Below, piece after piece: positions 42,747-51,395 of a stretch of 64,000 nucleotides of DNA (within the stretch, counting starts at the first letter, position 1; every line of letters starts with the position of its first letter). The DNA is from Natronorubrum bangense. Lineage in GTDB: Archaea; Halobacteriota; Halobacteria; Halobacteriales; Natrialbaceae. A program made the position numbers and the translations under genes. The stretch is from contig NZ_CP031305.1 in assembly GCF_004799645.1 (NCBI RefSeq), positions 434,001 to 498,000 on the forward strand, given 5' to 3'. A model generated the notes under the pieces. That model was given only the letters and a program-made list of their open reading frames with translations, made no database searches and was not told the origin of the DNA.

Positions 42747-44081
42747 TCAGTAGTGCTGGGCGGTCCGCATCTCCCAGAGGTCGTCGAACGTAATAACTTC
42801 GACATCTGCGTCGTCAATATGCTCGAGGAGCGCTTCGTAGTCGTCCTCGGGCATCGTATTGTGCGATTCGAACGTGTGGAAGTTCAAGATCGTACACTGG
42901 TTGTGCGCCGCGGCGAGATCAACACACCGTTTCGAAGTCTCGAGGTCGTTACCGATCGTTCGCGGCAGCGCAAGCGGATCGAAGCCGTAGACACTCGTCG
43001 TGTTGACGTCGCCGGCCTGATTGAATCCACCGCAGTAGTGATAGTCGGTTTTGTACTCGAGGCTCGTCTTGTTGTAGCTGTTGTGCGGGTAGACGATGTA
43101 GTCGGCCCCTTCGAACTCGTTGTCGATGTACCACTGTTTGTCAAACCGGAGTCGGGACTCCATCTCGGCTCCCTCGTCGTACTCGTGAATCGGCGTGTGC
43201 GTTCCGTGGACGACGATCTGATCGCCCGCCTCCTGACGCTCTTGCAGTTCCGAGACCGACATGATGCCGTCACGACCCTGCTCCGTCCAGCTCGGAACCG
43301 GTGCCTGAACGGTTCGGAAGCCGTACTCGTCGTGCAGCGGCGAGGCGATGTCGTAGTAATCACGGTTGCCGTCGTCCCAGGACAGCATGACGTACCCCTG
43401 ATCGGGTTTTTCGTGAGTCCGCAGGTCGTCGAACCAGACCTTCGCCTCGTCCATGTCGTGGCGGACCTCTATTTGCAGCGTCTCGAGATTATCCATCGAC
43501 GGCTCGTACTGGCTCTGCTCGAAGACACCCGGACTCGAGCGGAACCAGCCGACGTCGGGGCTTCGGTAGGTAATCTCCCGCAGCGAGTACACCTTTCTGC
43601 TTCCAAACCGGTCGAAGAGCCACACGTTGATCGTGATGTTCTGTGGCGTCGTCGTCCGAACGGCAAAGGAGAGATCTAATCCGGTCAGATCTTCTCCCTC
43701 GAGGCTGCGTTCGGCGATGATGCGTTCCTCGCCGTTCGACTCGAGTTTGAAGCTCTGGTCGCCGTCGAAGACGACGTCCGTGTCCGCTTCGCCGGACCCC
43801 TGTACGACCTCCCAGCCCTCGAGATCGCTAAAGTCGTCAAAGGAGTCGCCCGGCTGTCGGTACTGCTCTCTGCTGTTGTACTCAGTTTCGAGCGGTGGAA
43901 CGCCGTCGGCGAGCGCCGCAGCAGTTTCGCCGTCCGAATCGGACGCGTTCCCGTTCGAGGAGTCGCTGCTATCTCGGTCCGTTACCGACTCGAGACGGTC
44001 AGCACAGCCCGCCAACCCGGAAATCCCGGCCGCACCAGAGAGGGCGAGAAGTCGTCGTCGCGTCATTCGATTCTGTGACAT
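42747..44081 (-). CDS. Tat lipoprotein with beta-rich domain and deacetylase-like domain
   Basis: The protein has 444 residues from ATG 44079-44081. It has a Tat motif (RMTRRRLLALSG) and lipobox LAGC (C26), so it is a lipid-anchored surface protein. Residues about 60-210 look like a carbohydrate-binding beta-sandwich (EGWEVVQGSGEADTDVVFDGDQSFKLES). The C-terminal half has NodB-like motif 1 (VMLSWDDGN), motif 2 (HGTHTPIH) and PHNSYN. It is similar in anchoring to the lipoprotein at 35567 but has an added sugar-binding-like domain. Probably it deacetylates or trims cell-surface glycan. Confidence 0.82.
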   Translation of the reverse strand: MSQNRMTRRRLLALSGAAGISGLAGCADRLESVTDRDSSDSSNGNASDSDGETAAALADGVPPLETEYNSREQYRQPGDSFDDFSDLEGWEVVQGSGEADTDVVFDGDQSFKLESNGEERIIAERSLEGEDLTGLDLSFAVRTTTPQNITINVWLFDRFGSRKVYSLREITYRSPDVGWFRSSPGVFEQSQYEPSMDNLETLQIEVRHDMDEAKVWFDDLRTHEKPDQGYVMLSWDDGNRDYYDIASPLHDEYGFRTVQAPVPSWTEQGRDGIMSVSELQERQEAGDQIVVHGTHTPIHEYDEGAEMESRLRFDKQWYIDNEFEGADYIVYPHNSYNKTSLEYKTDYHYCGGFNQAGDVNTTSVYGFDPLALPRTIGNDLETSKRCVDLAAAHNQCTILNFHTFESHNTMPEDDYEALLEHIDDADVEVITFDDLWEMRTAQHY

Positions 44082-44298
44082 CGTGAATCGATGATATCGA
44101 CAGTACAACCATTATTATGGGTTTGATAGGCGGATTCGTCCGTCAGCCAGATCGGTGTTTGACGGCCGTGCTGGCGCTTAACGGTAGCATAGTTAATGAC
44201 GACTCGTCCGGAGGAAAGACCAGTTGCGCGTACGCGAGTGCGGTGTCGGCTATGAAATCGACAGCTCGCCTCCCGATCGTGTACGGTGATCCTCGACG

Positions 44299-45999
44299 AT
44301 GAACAGGGAACTCTTCGGTGTGTTCGGCGGTATTGAGACGTTCGATCGACTTAGATCCAGCACTGAGTTCGACGAAATCCTCGACGGGCCGACGGTTACA
44401 GTCGGGATTAGAGATGCTGATCTCGGTGTCCCAGGGTGGAGCGCCCGATACACCGGCGACGATGGCGTCTGCGTTATCTGGGGCGAGGTGTACGTCCCCA
44501 GTGACGGCTCAAACGCCGCACGGTGGCTCCTCGAGCGATATGAGACGGACGGCGCCGACGCACTGTCGGCACTCAACGGGTCGTATCTCGCCGTCATCGA
44601 TACTGCGGCGAGCGACGGCGCGTTCGTCGCCACCGATCCGGTGCGGTCTCGAGAGTGTTTCTACACCGACGAGCCCGGGGTTCGAGCGTTTGGAACCGAC
44701 GCCGCCGAAGTCGGCCGAACGATCACGGAGCCAACGATCAACCGGAACGGTGTCCTCGAGTTTCTGCATCTCGGCGTTATCCTTGGCGAAAAGACTGCGA
44801 TCACGGAACTCGACCGGCTTCCGATCGATAGCAAACTGACAGCGACCGCAGTCGAGTCGCTCGATCGATTCGTCTACCAACCACAGGAGTTCGAGTACGC
44901 GAGCGAACTCGCTGAACGCCTCGAGCGCGCGTTTCAACGCCGATCAACACTCCCTGGACGAAAGGGCGTGCTCCTCTCGGCCGGCTACGACTCACGCATT
45001 ATCCTCTCGCAGGTATCCGATATCGATCACAGCTACACCGTCGGTGCACCGGGCGCACAGGAAGTCCATGGAGCAAAACAGCTCGCCAAGCAGTACGACT
45101 CCGGTCACACCGCGTTTCCGCCGGACGAGCGGTATCTCCGTCCCGACGAGTCGAAGATTCGATACTCGCAGGGGATCAAAGAATCGCTCCACATCCACCA
45201 CGCTGGTTACACGGATGAAATCGGGGTTGAGACGATGTATCACGGCCTCCTCTGTGATACGTTCTTCCGCGGCCATTTCACCGCACAGGACACCGTCGAT
45301 ATCCTGGATAAACGAGTGCCGCTCGGACGGCTCGATCCCGATCCGAACCCCGTCGACGTCTTGCTCGAGAAGTTCGGCTACGACCGTGCGGCCAGTCTCG
45401 AGATTGCCGACCGAACGTCGTTCGACACCGACCCAGAGACGTTCGTTCGGGAGGCGATCGCCGATGAGTTCGACTCGAGAGGGTCGCGAGCGGAGACGAT
45501 ACAGAACACGCTCACCTGCGTTGGAATCGCCAACCAGCCGTCGATACCGTTTCACAACCACCTGTCGGACCAGTTCATCACGTCGTTTCTGGCGACGGAC
45601 CGCGAGCTGATCGTCTGGCATCTCCAAACGCCGCCAGCTCACCGAACGACCGACACCTTCCTCGAGGCATGTCAACAGCTCGATGGCGATATTTTGCGAC
45701 AGCGACCACCCGACCGACCCCATGACAGCACGCTCCTCAACGAGGTCGAAGGATTCGTTCGTCGGAAGACGCCGTTACTTCAGTCGTTTCAACCTCCGTG
45801 GCCGAACCGTGAGGTCCTGTTTGATCGATACGACCTCGATCAACAGCTGCTATCCGATGCCGAACATGTCCATCCGCTGCCGGCCAGGCACAAACTCCGG
45901 TTCACCGACCTTCGCGGTTGGCTCGAGTGCTGGTGGGAGTCACCACCGTCACTCCTCGCGGAGCAGCCATCGCGATCCCAGATACCGAATACTATTTAG
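44299..45999 (+). CDS. Asparagine-synthetase-like protein lacking the glutaminase cysteine
   Basis: The 566-residue protein has the two-domain asparagine-synthetase layout. The N-terminal Ntn-hydrolase-like half (about 1-190) starts MNRELFGVFGG, so Cys2, needed to release ammonia from glutamine, is absent. The synthetase half contains the PP-loop LSAGYDSR (226-233), binding ATP. Proteins of this type occur in polysaccharide loci, where they amidate uronic acids (WbpS-like). This one may use free ammonia or join another amine. It is flanked by a divergent deacetylase lipoprotein and a membrane regulator. It is not a true asparagine synthase by motif. Confidence 0.82.
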   Translation: MNRELFGVFGGIETFDRLRSSTEFDEILDGPTVTVGIRDADLGVPGWSARYTGDDGVCVIWGEVYVPSDGSNAARWLLERYETDGADALSALNGSYLAVIDTAASDGAFVATDPVRSRECFYTDEPGVRAFGTDAAEVGRTITEPTINRNGVLEFLHLGVILGEKTAITELDRLPIDSKLTATAVESLDRFVYQPQEFEYASELAERLERAFQRRSTLPGRKGVLLSAGYDSRIILSQVSDIDHSYTVGAPGAQEVHGAKQLAKQYDSGHTAFPPDERYLRPDESKIRYSQGIKESLHIHHAGYTDEIGVETMYHGLLCDTFFRGHFTAQDTVDILDKRVPLGRLDPDPNPVDVLLEKFGYDRAASLEIADRTSFDTDPETFVREAIADEFDSRGSRAETIQNTLTCVGIANQPSIPFHNHLSDQFITSFLATDRELIVWHLQTPPAHRTTDTFLEACQQLDGDILRQRPPDRPHDSTLLNEVEGFVRRKTPLLQSFQPPWPNREVLFDRYDLDQQLLSDAEHVHPLPARHKLRFTDLRGWLECWWESPPSLLAEQPSRSQIPNTI

Positions 46000-46128
46000 A
46001 TACTGTCCTGAGCACTACTAAATAACGTCCCTTCACTCTTTGATTGTCATATTTGCATCGTACAAAAAACAGGCGGAAACACTCTAACAAGGAGGTATAT
46101 TGTTCGTAATCATGGAACCGTGAGAATA

Positions 46129-46136
46129 TTTATATA
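46129..46136 (+). promoter_or_regulatory. TATA box of the 46159 gene
   Basis: TTTATATA lies 23-30 bases before the ATG and decides the start at 46159, with a leaderless message. Confidence 0.6.
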
Positions 46137-46158
46137 CCAATGGGTTTTAGCGTGGAAT

Positions 46159-46692
46159 ATGCGTCTGACACCGTCTTGGTTTCGCTCTTCATCGGACGAT
46201 TCTCCGGAAGAGCGACCCGGGGATTCAGAGACCACTTCGGAGGTCACGATCTATCATTCTCCACCAAGTGATCTCTCGAAGACCAACACGAAGACGGAGC
46301 AAGCTGCGGAGTTTATTCCCGAATCGGATACGGCGCTGTTAGGTGTCCTCGACGAGATGCGTTCGCCAACGACTGTCGACGAAGTTACTGATCAGTTGGT
46401 CCGGCCCGCTCGGCCACCGATTGACACCTGGGCGACTGTTCACGAAAAATTACATCAGGACCGACTTCCGGAACTCGAGACAGCGGGGTATCTCGAGTTC
46501 GACACGGACCAGGGGACGATCGAGTATCAGACAACCGCCGCAAGCACGGAGTCACGACTTTCATCGGCTACTCAGCCGCTCTCGTTGCTCAAAAGTCTGT
46601 TTGCGCTCATCACACTGATCGCTGTTTCGGTGCTTTTTGCCCTGGCGGTCGCATCCGTTACGAACACGACTCCAGTTTTGCCCGTCTTGTGA
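46159..46692 (+). CDS. Membrane-anchored small protein with winged-helix-like core
   Basis: The protein has 177 residues from ATG 46159; an upstream GTG at 46120 would be in the TATA box. Residues 55-140 form a helical, charged region (TALLGVLDEMRSPTTVDEVTDQLVRPARPPIDTWATVHEKL) that could be a winged-helix DNA- or protein-binding domain. One transmembrane helix ends the protein (about 152-172). It faces the DUF7344-type gene at 46720, tail to tail, 27 bases apart. The family is not firmly recognised; resemblance to haloarchaeal membrane HTH proteins is by layout. Confidence 0.6.
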   Translation: MRLTPSWFRSSSDDSPEERPGDSETTSEVTIYHSPPSDLSKTNTKTEQAAEFIPESDTALLGVLDEMRSPTTVDEVTDQLVRPARPPIDTWATVHEKLHQDRLPELETAGYLEFDTDQGTIEYQTTAASTESRLSSATQPLSLLKSLFALITLIAVSVLFALAVASVTNTTPVLPVL

Positions 46693-46719
46693 CAGCCATA
46701 GCGAGGTCGTCGAGTACAG

Positions 46720-47307
46720 TCAGTCGATAAGCCGGCTGATCGTCAGCACCGTAAATAGCAGGAGGATCGATGCGCTCAACGCGATACCAGAGAGGAGCGA
46801 GACGATCGGCAGTTCGATCACTGCACCGAGCAAGAGGACATAACAGAAGACCGTGGCGCTGATGTAGTAATCGTCCCAGCTGCTCTCAGAATGCTGTTCG
46901 TCCGTTGTGTCAGTCGATGGCTCTATCTGGAGATACTGATCGATCTGATCTGCAAGCGGTTTTCGAACGACGATGCCACGGTTCTGTTGGTAGTCGATTA
47001 TCCCTGCCTTGTCGAGCTTCGAGAGATGGGACTGATAGAGCGGGATGTAGACACGCTGGCGTTGAGTCGACGTGAGTTCTTGCACAGTGGTGTCGTGCTC
47101 CCACGCGGCCACTTGTTCTGCGATATCGCGCATTCGGACGGGCCCCTCTGTACCACGGAGATATCTGAGGACCATCCGACGACGTTCGTTTTGTAGGAGA
47201 TGGAAGATTTCGTCTTTCGAGAACGCAGGCTCTTCGGTAGGACGGTCAGACTCATCGCTCACATCTACCTCACCCTGTTGTTCCGAGCTGATATGTGTCG
47301 ATTTCAT
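46720..47307 (-). CDS. DUF7344-type winged-helix protein with two membrane helices
   Basis: The 195-residue protein has a winged-helix domain (about 27-115) that begins SKDEIFHLLQNERRRMVLRYLRGTEG. Recognition-helix-like RVYIPLYQSHLSKLDKAGIIDYQ and the wing RGIVVRKP follow. Two helices (about 148-190) anchor it in the membrane. This matches the haloarchaeal family I know as DUF7344, thought to be membrane-tethered regulators. It may sense envelope state and control nearby surface-glycan genes. The start is followed by an AT-rich region (47308-47695) containing its promoter. Confidence 0.75.
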   Translation of the reverse strand: MKSTHISSEQQGEVDVSDESDRPTEEPAFSKDEIFHLLQNERRRMVLRYLRGTEGPVRMRDIAEQVAAWEHDTTVQELTSTQRQRVYIPLYQSHLSKLDKAGIIDYQQNRGIVVRKPLADQIDQYLQIEPSTDTTDEQHSESSWDDYYISATVFCYVLLLGAVIELPIVSLLSGIALSASILLLFTVLTISRLID

Positions 47308-47695
47308 CGCACCAATCTGCCCTAATCAGAAGTAGGTAATAAAGCATTGGATCCCTTCCGATGTAAAATGTATTCTTTCGCTATTTTCATCGTCGCTCGC
47401 TATTCTTCAAGAGTTTTCAAAACTGCCGAGAAGCTACTTCTAAAGCGCTCTAGACAAGGATTCTAATAGAGCTAAGCGATTTATTACACAAAATATACTC
47501 GAATATATCTCCCAAGAGAATTCCGTTTTAGCGATTGTTTCGTTCTATGGAACAGTTCAGAACCGCCGAAAGAGCCTTATGCAGATCCAGTGTCGATATT
47601 ATTAGACATCGGCGTCAGACGGCCGTCAGACTTGCCCGTTCGAACGGGACTTACCTGGGCGATAATAAACCATCGTCACACCAATTATCGGCCAT
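47308..47695. other. AT-rich divergent intergenic region with palindrome
   Basis: The stretch is clearly AT-richer than its surroundings and has no gene. It contains CCCGTTCGAACGGG (47635-47648), a perfect 14-bp palindrome, and a TATA box GATAATAAAC (47661-47670) placed for leaderless transcription of the gene at 47696. Confidence 0.6.
47635..47648. promoter_or_regulatory. Perfect 14-bp palindrome CCCGTTCGAACGGG, candidate operator
   Basis: It lies 13 bases upstream of the TATA box of the DUF1616 gene. A related element GCCTGTTCGAACGGGA lies at 40382-40397 before a glycosyltransferase gene. Confidence 0.45.
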
Positions 47696-48688
47696 ATGAG
47701 CGACACTCACTGGTGGTTTTTCGACCTGACAGCCGTCATCGTGCTCACTGGCGCCCTCACATTCGGGGTTTTTTCTGGCATTGATGGGACTGCACGGATT
47801 CTGCTGACGATCCCACTCGTCGTCTTCTTTCCCGGGTATGCGCTCGTCTCGGCCATGTTCCCGGACAAGCCAACCAACAACTCTCGGTCGTTCGACGAAG
47901 CGAAAACTGGTCTCGGGAATCCACTTTTAGTCACCGGAGGACTCGAGACGATCGAACGGCTAGTCCTCTCAACTGTCTTTAGTGTTGCACTCGTTTCTGC
48001 GATCACCCTTTTGACGTCCGTAACCCCTGGGGGTTTGGCCCTCGAAACGGTGCTCCCCGGAATCGCGTTGGTCACCGTCGCCCTCGCACTTCTCGCGATC
48101 GGCTCTCGCTATCGATGTCCGCCGAATCAGCGATTCATTCCACCACTTTCGATGGGGGGGCTGTTTTTCACCCAGCAACGGCCCACTGCCTACGATCGAT
48201 CGAACACCCGACCGTACAACATCGCGATCGTGATCGGATTACTCCTGTTGGTTGCAAGCGGTGGGTTCGCGATTACCAACCAACCACAATCAGACGGGTT
48301 TACCGAGTTTTCAGTGGACACTGAGAACGTCACCGGCGAGACCGACAGCATGTACGAGTCGACATACACTGCCGGAGAGTCCCAGGAGGTGCAGGCCACG
48401 ATCACCAACCAGGAACACGAAGAGCACACCTACACAACCGTGGTGCTACTCGAGGGGGTGAGCTACGACGATGGTGGGGTGACTGTCCACGAGACGGACG
48501 AAGTGGACCGCGCGTCGGCAACAGTCGCTGACGGCGACACACACCAGCAGACACTCGAGTTCACGCCATCGATGGAGGACAACGATCTTCGACTGACACT
48601 GTTGCTCTACGACGGCGAGCCGCCAGCAGAGCCCACAGCAGAGAACGCATACCGGACAGTGCAACTCCCGATCGAGGTCGAGTCATAG
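47696..48688 (+). CDS. DUF1616 membrane protein
   Basis: The 330-residue protein has an N-terminal pair of membrane helices (about 10-60, ILLTIPLVVFFPGYALVSAMF), two more around 85-140, one near 180-195, and an extracellular-looking C-terminal beta-domain (about 200-330). The PLVVFFPGYAL stretch is typical of DUF1616. The family has no proven function but in haloarchaea tends to be encoded near glycosylation genes. It starts from its own leaderless promoter and precedes a long intergenic region, then the convergent GT-C-like gene. Confidence 0.8.
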   Translation: MSDTHWWFFDLTAVIVLTGALTFGVFSGIDGTARILLTIPLVVFFPGYALVSAMFPDKPTNNSRSFDEAKTGLGNPLLVTGGLETIERLVLSTVFSVALVSAITLLTSVTPGGLALETVLPGIALVTVALALLAIGSRYRCPPNQRFIPPLSMGGLFFTQQRPTAYDRSNTRPYNIAIVIGLLLLVASGGFAITNQPQSDGFTEFSVDTENVTGETDSMYESTYTAGESQEVQATITNQEHEEHTYTTVVLLEGVSYDDGGVTVHETDEVDRASATVADGDTHQQTLEFTPSMEDNDLRLTLLLYDGEPPAEPTAENAYRTVQLPIEVES

Positions 48689-48750
48689 CCACTGATCGTC
48701 ACTGCACACCGCATCACACGACAACGTGATGGGTGAGCCACCGGCTCAGT
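48684..48750 (+). repeat. Dispersed palindromic repeat R1, copy 5 (degenerate)
   Basis: CATAGCCACTGATCGTCACT at the start matches the R1 head, and GTGAGCCACCGGCTCAGTC matches its tail. The middle keeps the CATCACACG/CGTGATG hairpin arms. It directly follows the DUF1616 stop. Confidence 0.55.
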
Positions 48751-49415
48751 CGGGACGACGACGTGACCACTATCGGGTCGTGTCTCATCGTCTTCATACT
48801 CGAGTCGAGCGCCCGACCACCGGCATTCCACCTACTGTCGGTCACGCTTTTCGAGGGCGTTTGGAGCGGTACTGGAGGCGTCGAGAGGGGTGAGTGACCG
48901 AGAGGCTCGTGGCGCCGTGATGAGGGCGTGCTGTACGCCCGGGACCGTCGATCGATTCGCAATCGAAGTGGGGGTCCGCCTTACGGGTCATCGAGGCACG
49001 CTCGTGGGCTGTTCGGAACAGGGACCAGTGTCGTAGCGAGATGATGGCGTCACCAGTCGATCTCTGGTGTGCAGAGCGGCCCCGATCGAACCCACGATAC
49101 AGAGACAGCCCGATCAGCTACGGACAACGACTGACTCGGCATGTTGATTTCAGTGAGTCTTGAGACGACCGAGTTCACGCTCTGTGCCTCTGACCCCCCT
49201 CTGCTGGGGACAGCTGATGCTCTCGACGGAGCCCTCGAGACGCCTTCACTGTCTCAAACGGAGGCCCACGCGTGTCTACATACACGATATCCCAGCAGAC
49301 GGCCACACATAGTAGTCAAAACCAGCGTTCGGATTCGGGGTTGTCGGCCCTACTCATCGAACCAGACGAGTGAGTTGTCGCTCTGCCCCGGATACCGAAC
49401 GTCTCGTCCCAACGA
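48751..49415. other. Long intergenic region between convergent genes
   Basis: I see no convincing coding frame in about 665 bases; short open frames have neither codon bias nor acidic composition. It may hold remnants of a lost gene, but none was identified. Confidence 0.5.
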
Positions 49416-51395
49416 CTAGCTGGACGCCGGCGAGGCCGCACACATCGTCACATCACCGTTCGTGTAGACTGTGGCCTGCGCCGGCGAACAGAGCCGCGTC
49501 TGGGAGATCTGTTCGATCCGTCCGTTTCCATCGGCGTCGTTGAAGTACGTCGCGCCGGTCGACTGTGTCGATCGGTAGACGGCGTAGTCATGCTCTGCGA
49601 TGCCGTCATCTGGCACCGTCGCTGTCGTCGTCGACGGATATGCACCCGTTCGGCTAAACACCGTCTGATACGGATGGTCCGTGTGAAGTTGCTGGTCCGG
49701 ACGGATCTCCTGGCCGCTTGGCGAGCCGGTCAGGTGACCGATCGATTCGACAGCGGCGAGTTCGGACTCGTCGTAAGCGAGCCGTTCGTGTTGCTCATCG
49801 AAGACCGGATTGTCGACGTTGCTCTCGACCGCGAACATCATCGCACCCGGGTAGATGAGCACGAACACCAAGAGCACAGAGACGACGATTTTGGGATTGA
49901 GCCCCTGGCTGAGCGTTCGAAGGCCGATCGCGCCGAGGATCGCCATCGGTGCAAACAGGAACGCAAACCAGCGGGTCGGGATGAAGTTCCTGATGCCGAA
50001 CATCGGCAGGCCAAGGACGAACACCAGCATGAACGCCGCCGCCAGCAAGAGCGTGAACACGGACTGTTCGGCCCGTCGCCTGTGGACGACGTACAGACAG
50101 CCGACGAACGTCGCCCCGAGCAAGAACAGAAAGCCAAGGGCGTCGACGTAGGGTACGACCTGCTCGAGCAGCGTTGGTGTCGCCTCGGCCCCCGACTCGG
50201 GCGCCTCGGCCGAGGTACCACTCGCGATGTTGAGGAAGCCGGCACTCTCCTCGAGTGTCTGGCTGAAGTAACTCAGGACAGTCGCCAGAAACGACTGCTG
50301 ACGGTACGGTGTCAGCGACCAGACGAAGATCGTCAGCCCGATGTTGAAGGCAACGAGCCCGACGAGGTTGACCGGCTTTTTCGCCCGGAAGACGCTCGTG
50401 TCGAACCGCGTCAGCCCGAGCGGGCCGACCTCGAAGACGAGTTGTGCGAGAAACGCCGCGAGTAACACCACGAGCATGATGAACGTCGACACCTGGTGGG
50501 TGAGGATGACGGCGACGCTCATCAACAACAGCAACGAGAAGTCGCGCACGGTGTACTCGATTCGCATTACTCGGATCAACGCATACACCATGCCGAGGAA
50601 GAAGACCAGCCCCAGACTCGTGGGGATCAGATGGAGCCCCCACATCGAGACGTGGCTCGCAAACGCAAAGAGCGCCGTTGCCAGCGTCGCCCATCGCTGT
50701 GAGACGAGGAGGTTCGTGGTCGCGTAAATGAGCAACACCGAGAGTGGCATCACGATACCGACGGAGAGGTACAATGCCACGCGAAACGGGACGTCGTAGA
50801 GCACCGAGGAGGCAGCGACCAGCAGGTGATAAAACGGTGATGCGTAGTGTTTGTCGTCGGAAATCCCACCGACGGACCCTTCCTCGAGGATCGCGTGTGT
50901 AAGCTCTGCGTGGGTCCAGATGTCGATGCCGATGTATCCTGTCGTCGCATACAGTGCGGTAAACCGGAAGACGAACGCAAAGAGGACGATCTGGAGCAAG
51001 AGGAGCCCCGGTTTGAAATCGCGGTCGTTCGCAAACACGATCTGACCGACGATGAGCGTCCCGACGACACTTGCCAGCGCGAAAAAGACAGTCGTCCGTG
51101 CTCCCTGTATCGCTGGCAACACTACCAGCGCAGAAAGGCCAGCTAAAACGACCGTCGGGAGTGCCATGGTGACTGGCGACGGCAGCGTCGGAATCGTCGC
51201 CGTGTCCTCCTGTTGATACAGGCCAATAAGATACAGCAGACACGCCGTCCCAAGGACGAGCGGGACGGTGTTGAGGTACAGCTGTGACGCGAAAAACCGT
51301 AGCGGGAGCAGCGCCAGCGCGATCAGGAGGCCAGCGATCGCCGCAACGGTGTCGAGCCGAAACGGACGGAGCTCCGAGAGCGATTTATACCCCAT
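49416..51395 (-). CDS. Large multi-spanning membrane protein, GT-C glycosyltransferase-like
   Basis: The protein has 659 residues from ATG 51393-51395, which overlaps the end of the GT4 gene. It has about 13 hydrophobic helices. A first extracytoplasmic loop carries the acidic motif GIDIWTHAELTHAI, reminiscent of the catalytic Asp loop of GT-C enzymes (PMT/ArnT/oligosaccharyltransferase types). The C-terminal part (about 540-659) is a soluble domain with ESIGHLTGSPSGQEIRP. It could transfer sugar from a lipid carrier to glycan or protein. Exact donor and acceptor are unknown. Confidence 0.75.
   Translation of the reverse strand: MGYKSLSELRPFRLDTVAAIAGLLIALALLPLRFFASQLYLNTVPLVLGTACLLYLIGLYQQEDTATIPTLPSPVTMALPTVVLAGLSALVVLPAIQGARTTVFFALASVVGTLIVGQIVFANDRDFKPGLLLLQIVLFAFVFRFTALYATTGYIGIDIWTHAELTHAILEEGSVGGISDDKHYASPFYHLLVAASSVLYDVPFRVALYLSVGIVMPLSVLLIYATTNLLVSQRWATLATALFAFASHVSMWGLHLIPTSLGLVFFLGMVYALIRVMRIEYTVRDFSLLLLMSVAVILTHQVSTFIMLVVLLAAFLAQLVFEVGPLGLTRFDTSVFRAKKPVNLVGLVAFNIGLTIFVWSLTPYRQQSFLATVLSYFSQTLEESAGFLNIASGTSAEAPESGAEATPTLLEQVVPYVDALGFLFLLGATFVGCLYVVHRRRAEQSVFTLLLAAAFMLVFVLGLPMFGIRNFIPTRWFAFLFAPMAILGAIGLRTLSQGLNPKIVVSVLLVFVLIYPGAMMFAVESNVDNPVFDEQHERLAYDESELAAVESIGHLTGSPSGQEIRPDQQLHTDHPYQTVFSRTGAYPSTTTATVPDDGIAEHDYAVYRSTQSTGATYFNDADGNGRIEQISQTRLCSPAQATVYTNGDVTMCAASPASS

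Noticed and set aside
46091..46097. Shine-Dalgarno-like GGAGGT
   Set aside because: It lies more than 60 bases before the start chosen by the TATA box, and no open frame begins at a suitable distance from it.
48751..49415. Possible pseudogene or insertion-sequence remnant
   Set aside because: I found no transposase motifs, terminal repeats or frame of convincing length; kept only as an unexplained gap.
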